A stretch of DNA of 64,000 nt, from assembly GCA_903932865.1 (NCBI GenBank), contig CAIZHQ010000020.1, positions 204,468 through 268,467 of the forward strand, written 5' to 3'. The notes under the pieces were generated by a model. The model saw only the letters and a list, made by a program, of their open reading frames with translations. It was not told the origin of the DNA and ran no database searches. The position numbers and the translations under genes were made by a program. Source of the DNA: an uncultured Burkholderiales bacterium (GTDB lineage: Bacteria; Pseudomonadota; Gammaproteobacteria; Burkholderiales; Burkholderiaceae_C). Below, piece by piece: positions 7,861 through 16,644 of the stretch; the first letter of the stretch is position 1, and each line of letters begins with the position of its first letter.

Positions 7861-8456
7861 GTGCCACTACGCGACGGCGAACTTGTTGTGTATCGCCGCA
7901 GCCGCAGTCTGCTGTATCAATGTCGCTAACGTTTGGCTGACGGCAGTTGGGTGAGACAAACAACGGGTATGCGGCACGGCACAGAGGCAATGGGCATTAG
8001 GTGGCGGGACTTGGAGTGGCACACAAAGGATGGTGTGCGGTATCTGCGTGTGTGGGTGGATGGCAAAACGGGCGGACGCTGGCTCATTGCCAAGCACAAG
8101 GCAGTGGATGTCTTGCGTAGGCTACACGCACGACAGAAGGCCATTTGCCAAATGTCGTTTGAAACGACATTTACAGAGCGTGTGCCGCACTTGCTGTTCA
8201 GCTTCAGTGATGGACACCAGCCGCACAGTTTGGTGGGACATTCCGCAGATTGATGCGAGATAGTGGCTTGCTGTTGGATAGTGCGGGACAAACGCGAACC
8301 TTCTATTCGCTGCGACACACCTACGCCACGCTGGCGTTGCTGGAGGGTGGTGCTGACATTCACACATTGAGCAAACACATGGGCAATAGTGCTGCAATGA
8401 TTGAACGGCACTACAGCAAACTCACAGCGACTATGGGGGCAGATAGGTTGGCTTGA
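7861..8456 (+). pseudogene. Tyrosine recombinase (integrase) pseudogene
   Basis: A GTG-led frame reads VPLRDGELVVYRRSRSLLYQCR, hits an in-frame TAA (7927), then continues LADGSWVRQTT, like the N-terminus of an island integrase. It then jumps to TGMRHGTEAMGIRWRDLEW, the catalytic Arg region, so ~100 or more residues of the core-binding domain are missing. A frameshift near 8250 leads to YSLRHTYATLALLEGG...IERHY with the His-x-x-Arg and Tyr motifs. It has at least three lesions and lies directly right of repeat copy A. A palindrome sits inside it at 8150-8172. Confidence 0.82.
8150..8172. repeat. Palindrome copy 1 (ATGTCGTTTGAAACGACAT)
   Basis: Perfect 11-bp arms around a central G, inside the integrase pseudogene, where it reads through in frame as QMSFETTF. 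It is related to the two identical copies near 9571 and 9697. Confidence 0.7.
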
Positions 8457-8643
8457 GTTGGTTTCGTCTAACTTGTCAATAAAAGTGGCTAAAAACGGGA
8501 ATCGACACATTCTGAAATTCTCAAAAATTAGTTCTCAAATAAATTATTAGTCGCGCACTTTATTGGTGCGCCACTCTCTTAACTCAAAGATTTATCAAGA
8601 AAATGGTGTATAAACTATCCAATTTTTTAAATGTGACAAAACA

Positions 8644-9171
8644 ATGAAAAAAGATGAACCCCTTGTAAGTGCAGCAGAACTTGAGGCTCTTATCCACGGA
8701 TGGGGTTCTAAGACCCAAGCCAAAAGCGTGGATAAATTCTTTGCATTGCGTTATTGGTTCGTCTGCTTAGTAGCGGCTTCGTATGCAATTGCCTTACTTT
8801 TTTCCCCAGGCAAAGTTGCACAAACTCTTTCAGTTCATCCAGTCGAAATAGCCAGGATCACCAATTTCTTATATTTCAGAGGCTGGTTTTTGGTCATCGC
8901 CTTGTCATTTGTGACTTTTTGCTACGTTAAAAATTGGTATTTTGGTATCGTGCTTTGTGCCATTGCTCTGCTCGCCAGCGTCAATTTGGTCTTCGATTTG
9001 TTCAATGTGTATGCGGAACAATTGTCAAATCCGTCACCTAGGCTCACATTTTTGTTGCTGATCAGGCTTGTGTGTCTTTCGTTTGTGTTTTTAGCCATCA
9101 AGAATATCTCCCGTATGCCTGTTGGTGAGGGACGCTTGAGCATCTTTTTGCCATTTAAAAAGTATGCGTAG
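8644..9171 (+). CDS. Hypothetical four-helix membrane protein
   Basis: 175 aa, family not recognised. After a charged N-terminus (MKKDEPLVSAAELEALIHGW) four hydrophobic segments are seen: RYWFVCLVAASYAIALLF (~46-63), FLVIALSFVTFCYV (~92-105), YFGIVLCAIALLASVNLVF (~109-127) and LTFLLLIRLVCLSFVFLAI (~144-162). An inner-membrane location is likely. An A+T-rich region precedes the ATG; no strong ribosome site is seen. It sits in the left end of island I and overlaps the next small ORF by 8 nt, which suggests a two-gene unit. Confidence 0.6.
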   Translation: MKKDEPLVSAAELEALIHGWGSKTQAKSVDKFFALRYWFVCLVAASYAIALLFSPGKVAQTLSVHPVEIARITNFLYFRGWFLVIALSFVTFCYVKNWYFGIVLCAIALLASVNLVFDLFNVYAEQLSNPSPRLTFLLLIRLVCLSFVFLAIKNISRMPVGEGRLSIFLPFKKYA

Positions 9172-9373
9172 GGCAGAAGAGAATACAAGAAGCAGTTGCT
9201 TGAATTGTTCCTATCTGCTCTTGACTGAAACTATGGGTAGCCCATACAGATGTGGTCAAGCCTATTTCAGCTTGCCCCCTTTGGAACGAAGGGTTGAGCG
9301 TATGGACAACTATCCTCAAGTCTCTCCTGATCAGTGTTGTGATCAGTGGAAGCTTCAAGGGTCAAGCAAATAG
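9164..9373 (+). CDS. Small Cys-rich hypothetical protein
   Basis: 69 aa, overlapping the membrane protein gene by 8 nt. The pattern CLNCSYLL...YRCGQAYF, then RMDNYP and a late CCDQW, looks like a conserved compact metal-binding (zinc-ribbon-like) or redox protein. It has five cysteines and an aromatic-rich middle, and no signal peptide. I do not know its function. A strong terminator follows at ~9537, which supports a real transcription unit here. Confidence 0.55.
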   Translation: MRRAEENTRSSCLNCSYLLLTETMGSPYRCGQAYFSLPPLERRVERMDNYPQVSPDQCCDQWKLQGSSK

Positions 9374-9536
9374 AGGGTGCCAATGCCCAGCTGAGACTGC
9401 TTGAGCTAACTGTTGAACCTGTATTGGGCGTAGAGACGAAAAGCTTGACTAAGCTGAATCTACATCTGGCATTTCTCGTGAATTTGATTTGACTGAAGAT
9501 TCATTGTTCTGAATTTAGAAATTTTCACTCAGAATC

Positions 9537-9570
9537 AAAAAAGCCCGCTCAATGGCGGGCTTTTTCTATT
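9537..9570. terminator. Bidirectional Rho-independent terminator
   Basis: The perfect stem AAGCCCGC / GCGGGCTT with loop TCAATG is preceded by an A-run and followed by TTTTT. It lies between the small + strand gene ending 9373 and the leftward material from 9594. Confidence 0.88.
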
Positions 9571-9590
9571 GTGTCGTTCAAAACGACATT
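9571..9590. repeat. Palindrome copy 2 (TGTCGTTCAAAACGACA)
   Basis: Arms TGTCGTT/AACGACA. Including flanks, TGTGTCGTTCAAAACGACATT is the same at 9570-9590 and 9696-9716, 126 bp apart. It lies just past the terminator. Confidence 0.7.
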
Positions 9591-9593
9591 GGT

Positions 9594-9884
9594 TTAAGGT
9601 GGGCTAGCACTCTGCTTGCGGCGAGCAAGGCGTTTGACACGGCTCATCACCTCACGCATTGAGCCATTGAAGGCGGCAATCTCCGTCGTTAGTTCTGTGT
9701 CGTTCAAAACGACATTCAAATCAGCAGCAACCTTGCGGGCGATGGGCAGCAGTCGTCCTGTGCTGGCAGCGTTCATCTCAACCAAAACGCACCTGTCTTT
9801 CAGTCCTTTTGCATAAGGTCTGGAGTGCACCTGTTGCGGTTGGTCGTGTCCCGCAGTCACTTCTGGGCTTACAGCCAGAAGCAC
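9594..9884 (-). pseudogene. Remnant ORF carrying a palindrome insertion
   Basis: 96-codon ORF of no known family. Its first ~17 codons coincide with a dispersed repeat also found near 34116-34165, so this start is not original. The middle reads DRCVLVEMNAASTGRLLPIARKVAADL and looks like helical coding sequence. The palindrome adds NVVLNDTE in frame. The C-terminus is basic (SRVKRLARRKQ). It is most likely the 3' end of a truncated gene, possibly of phage or plasmid origin. An expressed small protein cannot be excluded. Confidence 0.4.
9696..9716. repeat. Palindrome copy 3 (TGTCGTTCAAAACGACA)
   Basis: Identical to the copy at 9570-9590 over 21 bp. It is inside the 96-codon ORF and keeps its frame. 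Confidence 0.7.
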
Positions 9885-9886
9885 GT

Positions 9887-10711
9887 TTAACGCACCCCGA
9901 CTTGACGTCCGGCCATGTTGACAAATTGGACCAGCGCGGGCCCTATCGTCTTCAGTAAATCATTGGGCTTGGCACGGTACCCTGGTACAGCACAGTTAAA
10001 CAACAGCCTGCGCGAGCCGTAACGGATGTCAGAAGCCACGCCAACGGCCAGAACACCAAGACCGGCATCCCCCATATTGATCGCGAAGCCGCGCTTGCTG
10101 TAATGGGTGATACTTTCTTTCAGACCCTCTGTGCTGCGCGTGTATTCGTCGGGCCTCTCCTTGCGTGCTCTCACAAGAAAGCGGTTTCGATCGGCAACTG
10201 ACAGTTGCGAGAGCCACGAACGACCCATCGCAGTTTCGACGATACCGCGCACTGCCCCCACACCCGGCCGCTTGAGCGTGCCGCTCTCGTGTGTACATGT
10301 TTCGATATAGACAACGTCTAAGTCCATGGTCACCCCAATGGAAACAGCGCCTTCAAAGCGATCCGCCATGGATTGAAGTGCCGGCTTCAGGTGCGTAAGT
10401 AAGGGTGTGTTGATCACATAGGGATACCCGAGTGCTACTGCGGCTGGGCCAATAAAGTACCTGTCCAGCCGTTCGTCGTGATCAAGAAATCCCAATGCTT
10501 GAAGACTTCGACACAAGCGGCTGACCGTTGAGCGCGGAATTCCCAAGATTTCAGCGAACTCGCTGTTCGCATGAGCGCGCGGATTGCGAACAAAACATTG
10601 CAGGATCATCAATCCCTTGGCGAGCGTTCCGGAAAAGTCGGGGTCATCCGCACGCACGCGCTGGAGGTCCAGCTGGTTTTTGATTTGATGAACTGTTCGT
10701 TCTTGTCGCAT
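9887..10711 (-). CDS. IclR-family transcriptional regulator
   Basis: 274 aa from ATG 10711, the usual IclR length; the track start at 10981 would run into the divergent acyl-CoA dehydrogenase gene. The winged helix is at residues ~28-85 (LAKGLMILQCF, EFAEILGIPRSTVSRLCRSLQALGFL), and the effector domain from ~110 has GVTMDLDVVYIETC and ends with the typical GYRAKPNDLLKTIGPALV. Divergent from the acyl-CoA dehydrogenase at 10810, with ~98 bp between them, it is the likely regulator of the 10.8-21 kb operon. IclR proteins usually bind small organic acids or aromatic effectors. Confidence 0.9.
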   Translation of the reverse strand: MRQERTVHQIKNQLDLQRVRADDPDFSGTLAKGLMILQCFVRNPRAHANSEFAEILGIPRSTVSRLCRSLQALGFLDHDERLDRYFIGPAAVALGYPYVINTPLLTHLKPALQSMADRFEGAVSIGVTMDLDVVYIETCTHESGTLKRPGVGAVRGIVETAMGRSWLSQLSVADRNRFLVRARKERPDEYTRSTEGLKESITHYSKRGFAINMGDAGLGVLAVGVASDIRYGSRRLLFNCAVPGYRAKPNDLLKTIGPALVQFVNMAGRQVGVR

Positions 10712-10809
10712 ATTGACATTTTCGCGTGGAACACACTTGTCTGCACATCTCAGTTCCAATAGTTGAAACATTGGTTTGAAGTCAAGGAAGACTTGCCTAA
10801 AGTATTTGC

Positions 10810-11976
10810 ATGATTCGCAATAACGCAAAACTTGACACGCTGTTGGAAGATATCCGCTCATTTGTTCGCGAACGATGGCATCCCATAGAGGATGAAATTG
10901 AACGCTCAGAAGAGATTCCAGAGTCGATCGTCTCAGAACTGCGCACCAAGGGGTACTTCGGCTGGAGTATTCCAGAGTCATATGGAGGACTGGGACTCAC
11001 GGCAGAAGAACTTGTTTTGTGCGCGATGGAACTCTCCCAAGCTTCAGTAGCGCTGCGCGCGCGCGTGGGAACTAATACTGGCATCGGCTCAGAAGCACTC
11101 GTCGCAGATGGCACTGAAGAGCAGAAAAGGCGCTGGTTACCGCGTATGGCCTCCGGCGAGCTCACTGGCTGCTTAGCACTCACTGAACCGGACGCAGGAT
11201 CTGAAGCGACCAATATTCAGACCACTGCACGACGTGATGGCGACAACTATGTGCTCAATGGAATGAAGCGCTACATCACCAATGCACCTGTCGCAGACGT
11301 GTTCACAGTCATTGCACGCACTGAGGAGGATTCACGTGGTCATGCAGGGCTGACCCCCTTCCTGGTTGAACGGGGTCCGGGGTTGCGAACTGGCGCTCAG
11401 TACAAAAAAATGGGGCAAGCTGGATCGCCGGTTTCAGATGTTTTTTTCGAGAACTGCCGTGTGCCCGCCGCTAACGTGATCGGTGAGAAAGAAGGCGTTG
11501 GCTTCCAAACCGTGATGAAGGTTCTGAACAAACAAAGGATGCACTTGGCAGCGCTTTGCACCGGACCGGCAATCCGCATGCTTGATCTCGCTGTGACCCA
11601 TACGACGCAACGTGCACAGTTCGGCCAATCAGTTGCCAACTTCCAGTTGGTTCAAGCGATGATCGCTGACTGCCGTACAGAAATTTTTGCGGCGCGCTCC
11701 ATGATTCTCGAAGCAGCGCGTGCACGTGATCGTGGTGAGGATGTAGCCCTCACGGCTTCCATGTGTAAATACTTCGCCTCTGAAATGTGTGGTCGGGTAG
11801 CAGACCGCTGCGTTCAGATGTTTGGCGGTGCTGGCTACATCGCAGACTTCAGCTCGATCGAGCGTTATTACCGCGATGTGCGTCTTTTCCGCTTGTATGA
11901 GGGTACGAGCCAGATTCATCAACTCAACATCGCCAAGCTGACACTGCGTGAACATGAAAAAGCAGCTGTCAAATGA
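10810..11976 (+). CDS. Acyl-CoA dehydrogenase
   Basis: 388 aa FAD enzyme that introduces the alpha,beta double bond in acyl-CoA esters. Family signatures are GYFGWSIPESYGGLGL (~residues 46-61), CLALTEPDAGSEATNI (FAD/substrate motif, ~122), the second signature QMFGGAGYIADF, and YEGTSQIHQLNIAK near the end, where the catalytic Glu of short/medium-chain enzymes is expected. All domains look complete. It is the first gene of the IclR-facing operon. A gap of ~138 bp to the next gene may hold a second signal. Confidence 0.92.
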   Translation: MIRNNAKLDTLLEDIRSFVRERWHPIEDEIERSEEIPESIVSELRTKGYFGWSIPESYGGLGLTAEELVLCAMELSQASVALRARVGTNTGIGSEALVADGTEEQKRRWLPRMASGELTGCLALTEPDAGSEATNIQTTARRDGDNYVLNGMKRYITNAPVADVFTVIARTEEDSRGHAGLTPFLVERGPGLRTGAQYKKMGQAGSPVSDVFFENCRVPAANVIGEKEGVGFQTVMKVLNKQRMHLAALCTGPAIRMLDLAVTHTTQRAQFGQSVANFQLVQAMIADCRTEIFAARSMILEAARARDRGEDVALTASMCKYFASEMCGRVADRCVQMFGGAGYIADFSSIERYYRDVRLFRLYEGTSQIHQLNIAKLTLREHEKAAVK

Positions 11977-12114
11977 AATTGCGTGAAATTGAGCTTGACC
12001 CAATGATCACATCCCTTGCAGACCACCAAACCCTGAGCATGCCCGCGAAGAATTTTCTGCAGGGTCTGAAAAGATGATCACTTTCCCTAACCAAAACACC
12101 ACCAGGAGATGCAT

Positions 12115-13068
12115 ATGAAAAGACGTTCCATGATCCTTTCGGGGGCAGCTATCGCCGCATTGCCTTACAAGGCCCTGCAGGCGCAAGAGGCGTTTCCCGC
12201 AAAACCCATTCGAATCATCGTGCCTTATCCTGCAGGTGGTGTGGTGGACGTTCAAACACGGGCCATGGCACAAGGTCTGGAACTGGGTCAACCGGTTGTC
12301 ATTGAAGCGCGACCAGGTGCTAACGCCAATATCGCCGCAGAAGCTGTTGCGCGAGCCAACGCTGATGGTTATACCTTGCTGGTGTCAGCACCCTACCTGC
12401 TCAACAATCCATTGCTGGAACAAAATCTCCGATGGGCGCCAAAAGACTTCATCCCTGTCGCGCGCTTTTCTCTATCACCCAGCTACCTTTGCGTACCCGC
12501 TTCATCACCCGCACGCAGTGTGCGAGAGTTCATCGAAATGGCGCGTAAGGCGAATCCGGCATTGCAGTATGGTGATGGCGGCTCGGGCACCACCCAAACC
12601 ATGGCCACCGAAATCCTCAAGCAAGTCACCGGCATCAAGCTTGACCCGATTCCCTACAAAGGCGCACCACCGATGGCTGTAGACCTGATCACGAACACCT
12701 TCGCGGTGGGAATTTTGCCTTCCAGTGTGGCCTTTCCTCACATCAAATCAGGCAAGTTGCGCGCTCTGGCCAACACCAGTGCCAACCGCTCACCCCAACT
12801 GCCAGAGGTTCCCACCATTGCTGAAGTAGGATTTCCAGAAGTGACTGTGTTGTCTTGGTACGGTCTGCATGCGCCAGCAGGAACCCCACCGGAGGCCATT
12901 CGCAAACTTGAAGCTGGTGTGCAGGCTGCTTTACAAAAGAACGATACAAAAGAACGGCTGACCACTGCGGGTGGCGAAGCCGCTTTCTTGTCCACTGCCG
13001 ATTTCAGCCAATTCATGCGCAATGACTTGCAGATGTGGGAACGCATCAACCGCATGCTCAAAAAGTGA
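12115..13068 (+). CDS. Bug/TctC-family periplasmic binding protein
   Basis: 317 aa from ATG 12115; AGGAG lies 6 nt upstream of this ATG but touches the track's ATG at 12109. Signal peptide MKRRSMILSGAAIAALPYKALQAQ. Bug signatures are PIRIIVPYPAGGVVDVQTRA, VVIEARPGANANIAAEAVA and ADGYTLLV. Bug proteins bind carboxylates or aromatic acids, feed TctAB-type carriers or act as extracytoplasmic sensors. No tctAB is in the window, so its partner is elsewhere. Only 7 nt separate it from the next dehydrogenase. Confidence 0.93.
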   Translation: MKRRSMILSGAAIAALPYKALQAQEAFPAKPIRIIVPYPAGGVVDVQTRAMAQGLELGQPVVIEARPGANANIAAEAVARANADGYTLLVSAPYLLNNPLLEQNLRWAPKDFIPVARFSLSPSYLCVPASSPARSVREFIEMARKANPALQYGDGGSGTTQTMATEILKQVTGIKLDPIPYKGAPPMAVDLITNTFAVGILPSSVAFPHIKSGKLRALANTSANRSPQLPEVPTIAEVGFPEVTVLSWYGLHAPAGTPPEAIRKLEAGVQAALQKNDTKERLTTAGGEAAFLSTADFSQFMRNDLQMWERINRMLKK

Positions 13069-13075
13069 CAAAGCC

Positions 13076-14239
13076 ATGACCGCTCACACCCCATCGGTGC
13101 AAGTATTGCTTGAACGGGCCAGACGCTTCATTGATGAAGAAGTCATTCCGCGTGAAAACCTGCGCCGTGCACACGAGCGAGACTACAACTTGGCCTTGGT
13201 GCAAGAGTTGCGTGCGCTGGCCGTCTCCCAAGGTCTGACAGCGCCTCGTGGCGCCGTGGCCGATGGCGGTCTGGGCCTGAGCTGGGCGCAGTGCTGTGCT
13301 TACCTTGAAACTGCTGGCCGCAGTTTTCTTGGACCGGGGGCGCTGCAGTGCGCGGCCCCGGGCCAGCCGGACATCACCACACTCGAGGCTTTGGCCACAC
13401 CATTGCAGCGCGAACGTTACTTGCGCCCACTGTTACAAGGGACCCAGCGCTCGTGCTTTGCAATGAGCGAACCAGCCCCGGGTGTAGGGTCAGATCCTCG
13501 CATGCTCAGCAGCCGCGCTGAGCGTACGGCACGGGGTTGGCGACTCAATGGCCACAAATGGTTCGCCACTTCAGCCTCAGTGGCTGATTTCGCCATCGTT
13601 ATGGCACGTACCGAAATCGGCCCCTCGCTTTTTTTGGTCGATGTCCAGCAGCCAGGCTTTGATATCGTACGAGACGTCCCCACGGTCGAGCCCTTTGACT
13701 TGGGCGGTCACGCCGAGATTCGTCTGCAAGACTGTGAAGTGCCTGCCGATGCGTTGCTGGGTGAAGAAGGAAAAGGCCTTGAACACGCGCAGCTGCGGCT
13801 AGAGGGCGCCCGCCTGTTTCACTGCATGCGTCTGATCGGTCTGTCCTCGCGCGCCATGAGCTTGGCGCAGCAATATGCTCTCGAACGTCAATCACACGGT
13901 GCCCGGGTATCCGAGCACCAAATGGTGCAAGCCATGGTGGCCGATGCGCACATCGAGTTGCATGCTGCACGCCTGATGACTCTGGACACCGCTCAAAGGC
14001 TCGATGCAGGTGAATCGATTCGACACCATTCGGCCATGACCAAAGTCTTCGTGTCAGAGGCCGTTAACCGCGTGGCTGATTCAGCTGTACAGATCACAGG
14101 TGCTCTGGGTATTTCTGAAGATTGGCCACTGTCCATGATCCAGCGACTGTTGCGCCCATTCCGTATTTACGACGGGGCCTCCGAAGTTCACCGATCCGCC
14201 ATTGCACGGCGCGTGTTCCACCAAGGTCTGGAAGCATGA
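13076..14239 (+). CDS. Acyl-CoA dehydrogenase, second and divergent copy
   Basis: 387 aa from ATG 13076, 7 nt after the Bug gene; the track start lies inside that gene. It is recognisable by FAMSEPAPGVGSDPRML, WRLNGHKWFATSA, VPADALLGEEGKGLEHAQLRL and the end IYDGASEVHRSAIARRVF. The N-terminal domain (VQVLLERARRFIDEEVIP) resembles phosphotransferase-linked ACAD10/11-like dehydrogenases. Together with the dehydrogenase at 10810 it could form a two-subunit enzyme or act on a different chain or branched acyl group; this is inference. Confidence 0.88.
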   Translation: MTAHTPSVQVLLERARRFIDEEVIPRENLRRAHERDYNLALVQELRALAVSQGLTAPRGAVADGGLGLSWAQCCAYLETAGRSFLGPGALQCAAPGQPDITTLEALATPLQRERYLRPLLQGTQRSCFAMSEPAPGVGSDPRMLSSRAERTARGWRLNGHKWFATSASVADFAIVMARTEIGPSLFLVDVQQPGFDIVRDVPTVEPFDLGGHAEIRLQDCEVPADALLGEEGKGLEHAQLRLEGARLFHCMRLIGLSSRAMSLAQQYALERQSHGARVSEHQMVQAMVADAHIELHAARLMTLDTAQRLDAGESIRHHSAMTKVFVSEAVNRVADSAVQITGALGISEDWPLSMIQRLLRPFRIYDGASEVHRSAIARRVFHQGLEA

Positions 14240-14334
14240 GATCCATCTGAAGCACATGTCAAAAATAGATGCCTATATTTGAAAATTTGGGCCAGACAAA
14301 AATCCACCATCCTTAAGAAGAACATAAAAAAGAC

Positions 14335-16464
14335 ATGTCCACTGCCCAATTCGACCTCTTGCGCATGTTCAGCGCCCGCAGCATCGCCGTCATTGGTGCC
14401 TCCACCACGGGCAGCAAACCCAGTGGACAGCCTTTGCTGCACCTGCGTAATCTGGGCTATGAGGGCCAGGTCTACCCAATCAACCCGCGCTACACAGAAG
14501 TTTTTGGCTGGCCGTGTTTTCCGGACGTGGCTGCGTTGCCCGAAGTGCCCGATGTGGCGCTGATCGCAGTGAGCGCCGATCAGGTCATCGCCCAACTGGA
14601 AGCTTGTGGTCGCAAAGGCATCTGTCAGGTCATCGTGATCACCTCCGGCTTTGCCGAGATGGGTGGTGAGGGTGTGGCTGCCCAGCAAGCACTGGTCGAT
14701 ATGGCCAATCGGTATGGCATCGCCATGATGGGGCCCAATTGCCAAGGCATGATCAGCGTGGGTCAGGGTTTCAGCTTGGGATTTGGTGCGCCCTATGGGC
14801 TGCGGTACCGAAAAGGGCCCATCAGCATGAGCTCACAAAGTGGTGCCTGGGGCAACACCGTGCTGATGCTGGCCAACGATGCTGGACTGGGTTTCCAGCA
14901 CTACCAATCTACCGGTAATGAAGCCCAGACCACCAGTCTCGACCTGGTGCAAGCTTGGGCAGACGATCCGCAGACTGGCATGGTGGTGTCGTATGTCGAA
15001 GGCTTTAAGGACGCCCACCGCATCGTTGATGTAGGTCGTCATATTTTGCGGGCCGGTAAACCTTGGTTGCTGTGGAAGGTGGGCACTTCCGAGGCCGGTG
15101 CACGCGCTGCCGCCTCCCATACTGCCAATTTGGGCGGGGACGCTGCGCTGTATCAGGCTGCATTTGCTCAAGCTGGGGCCATCGAGGTCACGGATGTTCA
15201 AGACCTGGCTGACCGCGCACTGGCACTGCTGTCGCCACGCCAGCCCACTGGACCTCGTGTCGCGGTGGTCACGCTTTCGGGTGGAGCGGGCGTGCTGCTG
15301 GCCGACCACTGCGCACCCGCAGGCTTGGTGCTGCCGCCTCTGTCAGAGACAACCTTGGAGGCGTTAAGACAAGTGCTGCCGCCCTATGCCGGACTACACA
15401 ACCCGATCGATGTGACGGGCAACATCATCGCGCAAGAAGACAAGCTGATCACCTCCCTGCGTCTGATCGTGAACGATCCTGCGGTAGACATGATGGCCGT
15501 GTGCCTGGCAGCTGTCTCCGGGCCGGTGGGTATCAGGCTGGCCCAATGGGTGGCCGAGGTGGCTCAGGCAACCGACAAGCCGGTGCTGGTGTCCTGGACC
15601 GCCGACACCGCCACCACACAAGCCGGATATGACGCGTTGCTGGAAGCGGGTGTGCCGCGCTATGACACTCCTGTTCGCTGTGCCACCGGTATGGGAGCCA
15701 TGTGGCAATTTGTCGCTGCCTGCAGTCGCGAAGCCGAGCGTGCGCGGGAGCCGATGCTCAACTGCTCTCGCCCGTTGCGGCGCCAGCAACTGGCAACTGC
15801 CCACAAGGACCTGACCGAATACGAGGCCAAGCAGCTGCTGGCCGACTATGGCCTCCCGGTCACAGCCGAAGCATTGGCACACAGTGCTGACGAGGCCGTG
15901 CAGCAGGCTGCTGCCATCGGGTTTCCAGTAGCCTTGAAAGTGGTCTCACCCGACATTGCACACAAGACCGAAGCGGGGGGTGTGCGCATCGGCCTTAGCG
16001 ATGCCGATGCCGTGCGTCAAGCTTACGATGAGATCCTTCTCAATGCGCAGCATCATGCGCCACACGCCACCATCGACGGGGTGCTGGTGCAATCCATGGT
16101 CCCTAGCGGGGTCGAGGTGATCTTGGGGGTCACGAACGATCCGCTGTTTGGGCTGGCCATCATGTTCGGTCTGGGCGGCATCTATGCAGAGGTACTGCGT
16201 GACGTGAGCTTCAGGATGTTGCCCATCACCCGCAGTGAAGCCGAGGCCATGGTGCGCGAGATCCGTACCTTCGCCTTGCTGGATGGTGCACGCGGTCAGC
16301 CCAAGGCCGATGTCGATGCGCTGGTGGACACCATCCTGAAGCTGGCGGCATTGGCACAAGATTTAGGCGAACACATCTCCGGCATCGACATCAACCCCTT
16401 GTTCGTCAAACCGGCTGGGCAAGGTGTTGTGGCGGCCGATGCGCTGATCCAGATCAAGCGCTGA
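14335..16464 (+). CDS. NDP-forming acyl-CoA synthetase (fused alpha-beta type)
   Basis: 709 aa. The N-terminal CoA-binding Rossmann domain is SIAVIGASTTGSKPSGQPLL (~16-35), followed by succinyl-CoA-ligase-like domains (GPNCQGM, SMSSQSGAWGN). The phospho-His segment is ASHTANLGGDAALYQ (~260). The C-terminal ATP-grasp domain has YEAKQLLADYGLPV (~500), FPVALKVVSPDIAHKTEAGGV and GIDINPLFV. It joins an acyl group to CoA with ADP+Pi formation, without AMP. Beside it are two dehydrogenases and an AMP-forming ligase, so two activation modes exist in one operon. Confidence 0.92.
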   Translation: MSTAQFDLLRMFSARSIAVIGASTTGSKPSGQPLLHLRNLGYEGQVYPINPRYTEVFGWPCFPDVAALPEVPDVALIAVSADQVIAQLEACGRKGICQVIVITSGFAEMGGEGVAAQQALVDMANRYGIAMMGPNCQGMISVGQGFSLGFGAPYGLRYRKGPISMSSQSGAWGNTVLMLANDAGLGFQHYQSTGNEAQTTSLDLVQAWADDPQTGMVVSYVEGFKDAHRIVDVGRHILRAGKPWLLWKVGTSEAGARAAASHTANLGGDAALYQAAFAQAGAIEVTDVQDLADRALALLSPRQPTGPRVAVVTLSGGAGVLLADHCAPAGLVLPPLSETTLEALRQVLPPYAGLHNPIDVTGNIIAQEDKLITSLRLIVNDPAVDMMAVCLAAVSGPVGIRLAQWVAEVAQATDKPVLVSWTADTATTQAGYDALLEAGVPRYDTPVRCATGMGAMWQFVAACSREAERAREPMLNCSRPLRRQQLATAHKDLTEYEAKQLLADYGLPVTAEALAHSADEAVQQAAAIGFPVALKVVSPDIAHKTEAGGVRIGLSDADAVRQAYDEILLNAQHHAPHATIDGVLVQSMVPSGVEVILGVTNDPLFGLAIMFGLGGIYAEVLRDVSFRMLPITRSEAEAMVREIRTFALLDGARGQPKADVDALVDTILKLAALAQDLGEHISGIDINPLFVKPAGQGVVAADALIQIKR

Positions 16465-16644
16465 CCATCGGCCAGCGACCAGCCACGCCAATACCCGCCC
16501 TGGGTGGTCAGTGCGCCTGCGTCCATCCGCATGCATCGAACGGGCTGGGTTTGTCGTACAGGTGACGAAAAATCTGTCACCCAAGTGCCATTCACAGGGT
16601 TTTTGGCGTTGTCAGAGTGGTTCAGTTTGACTACTCTCAAAAAC

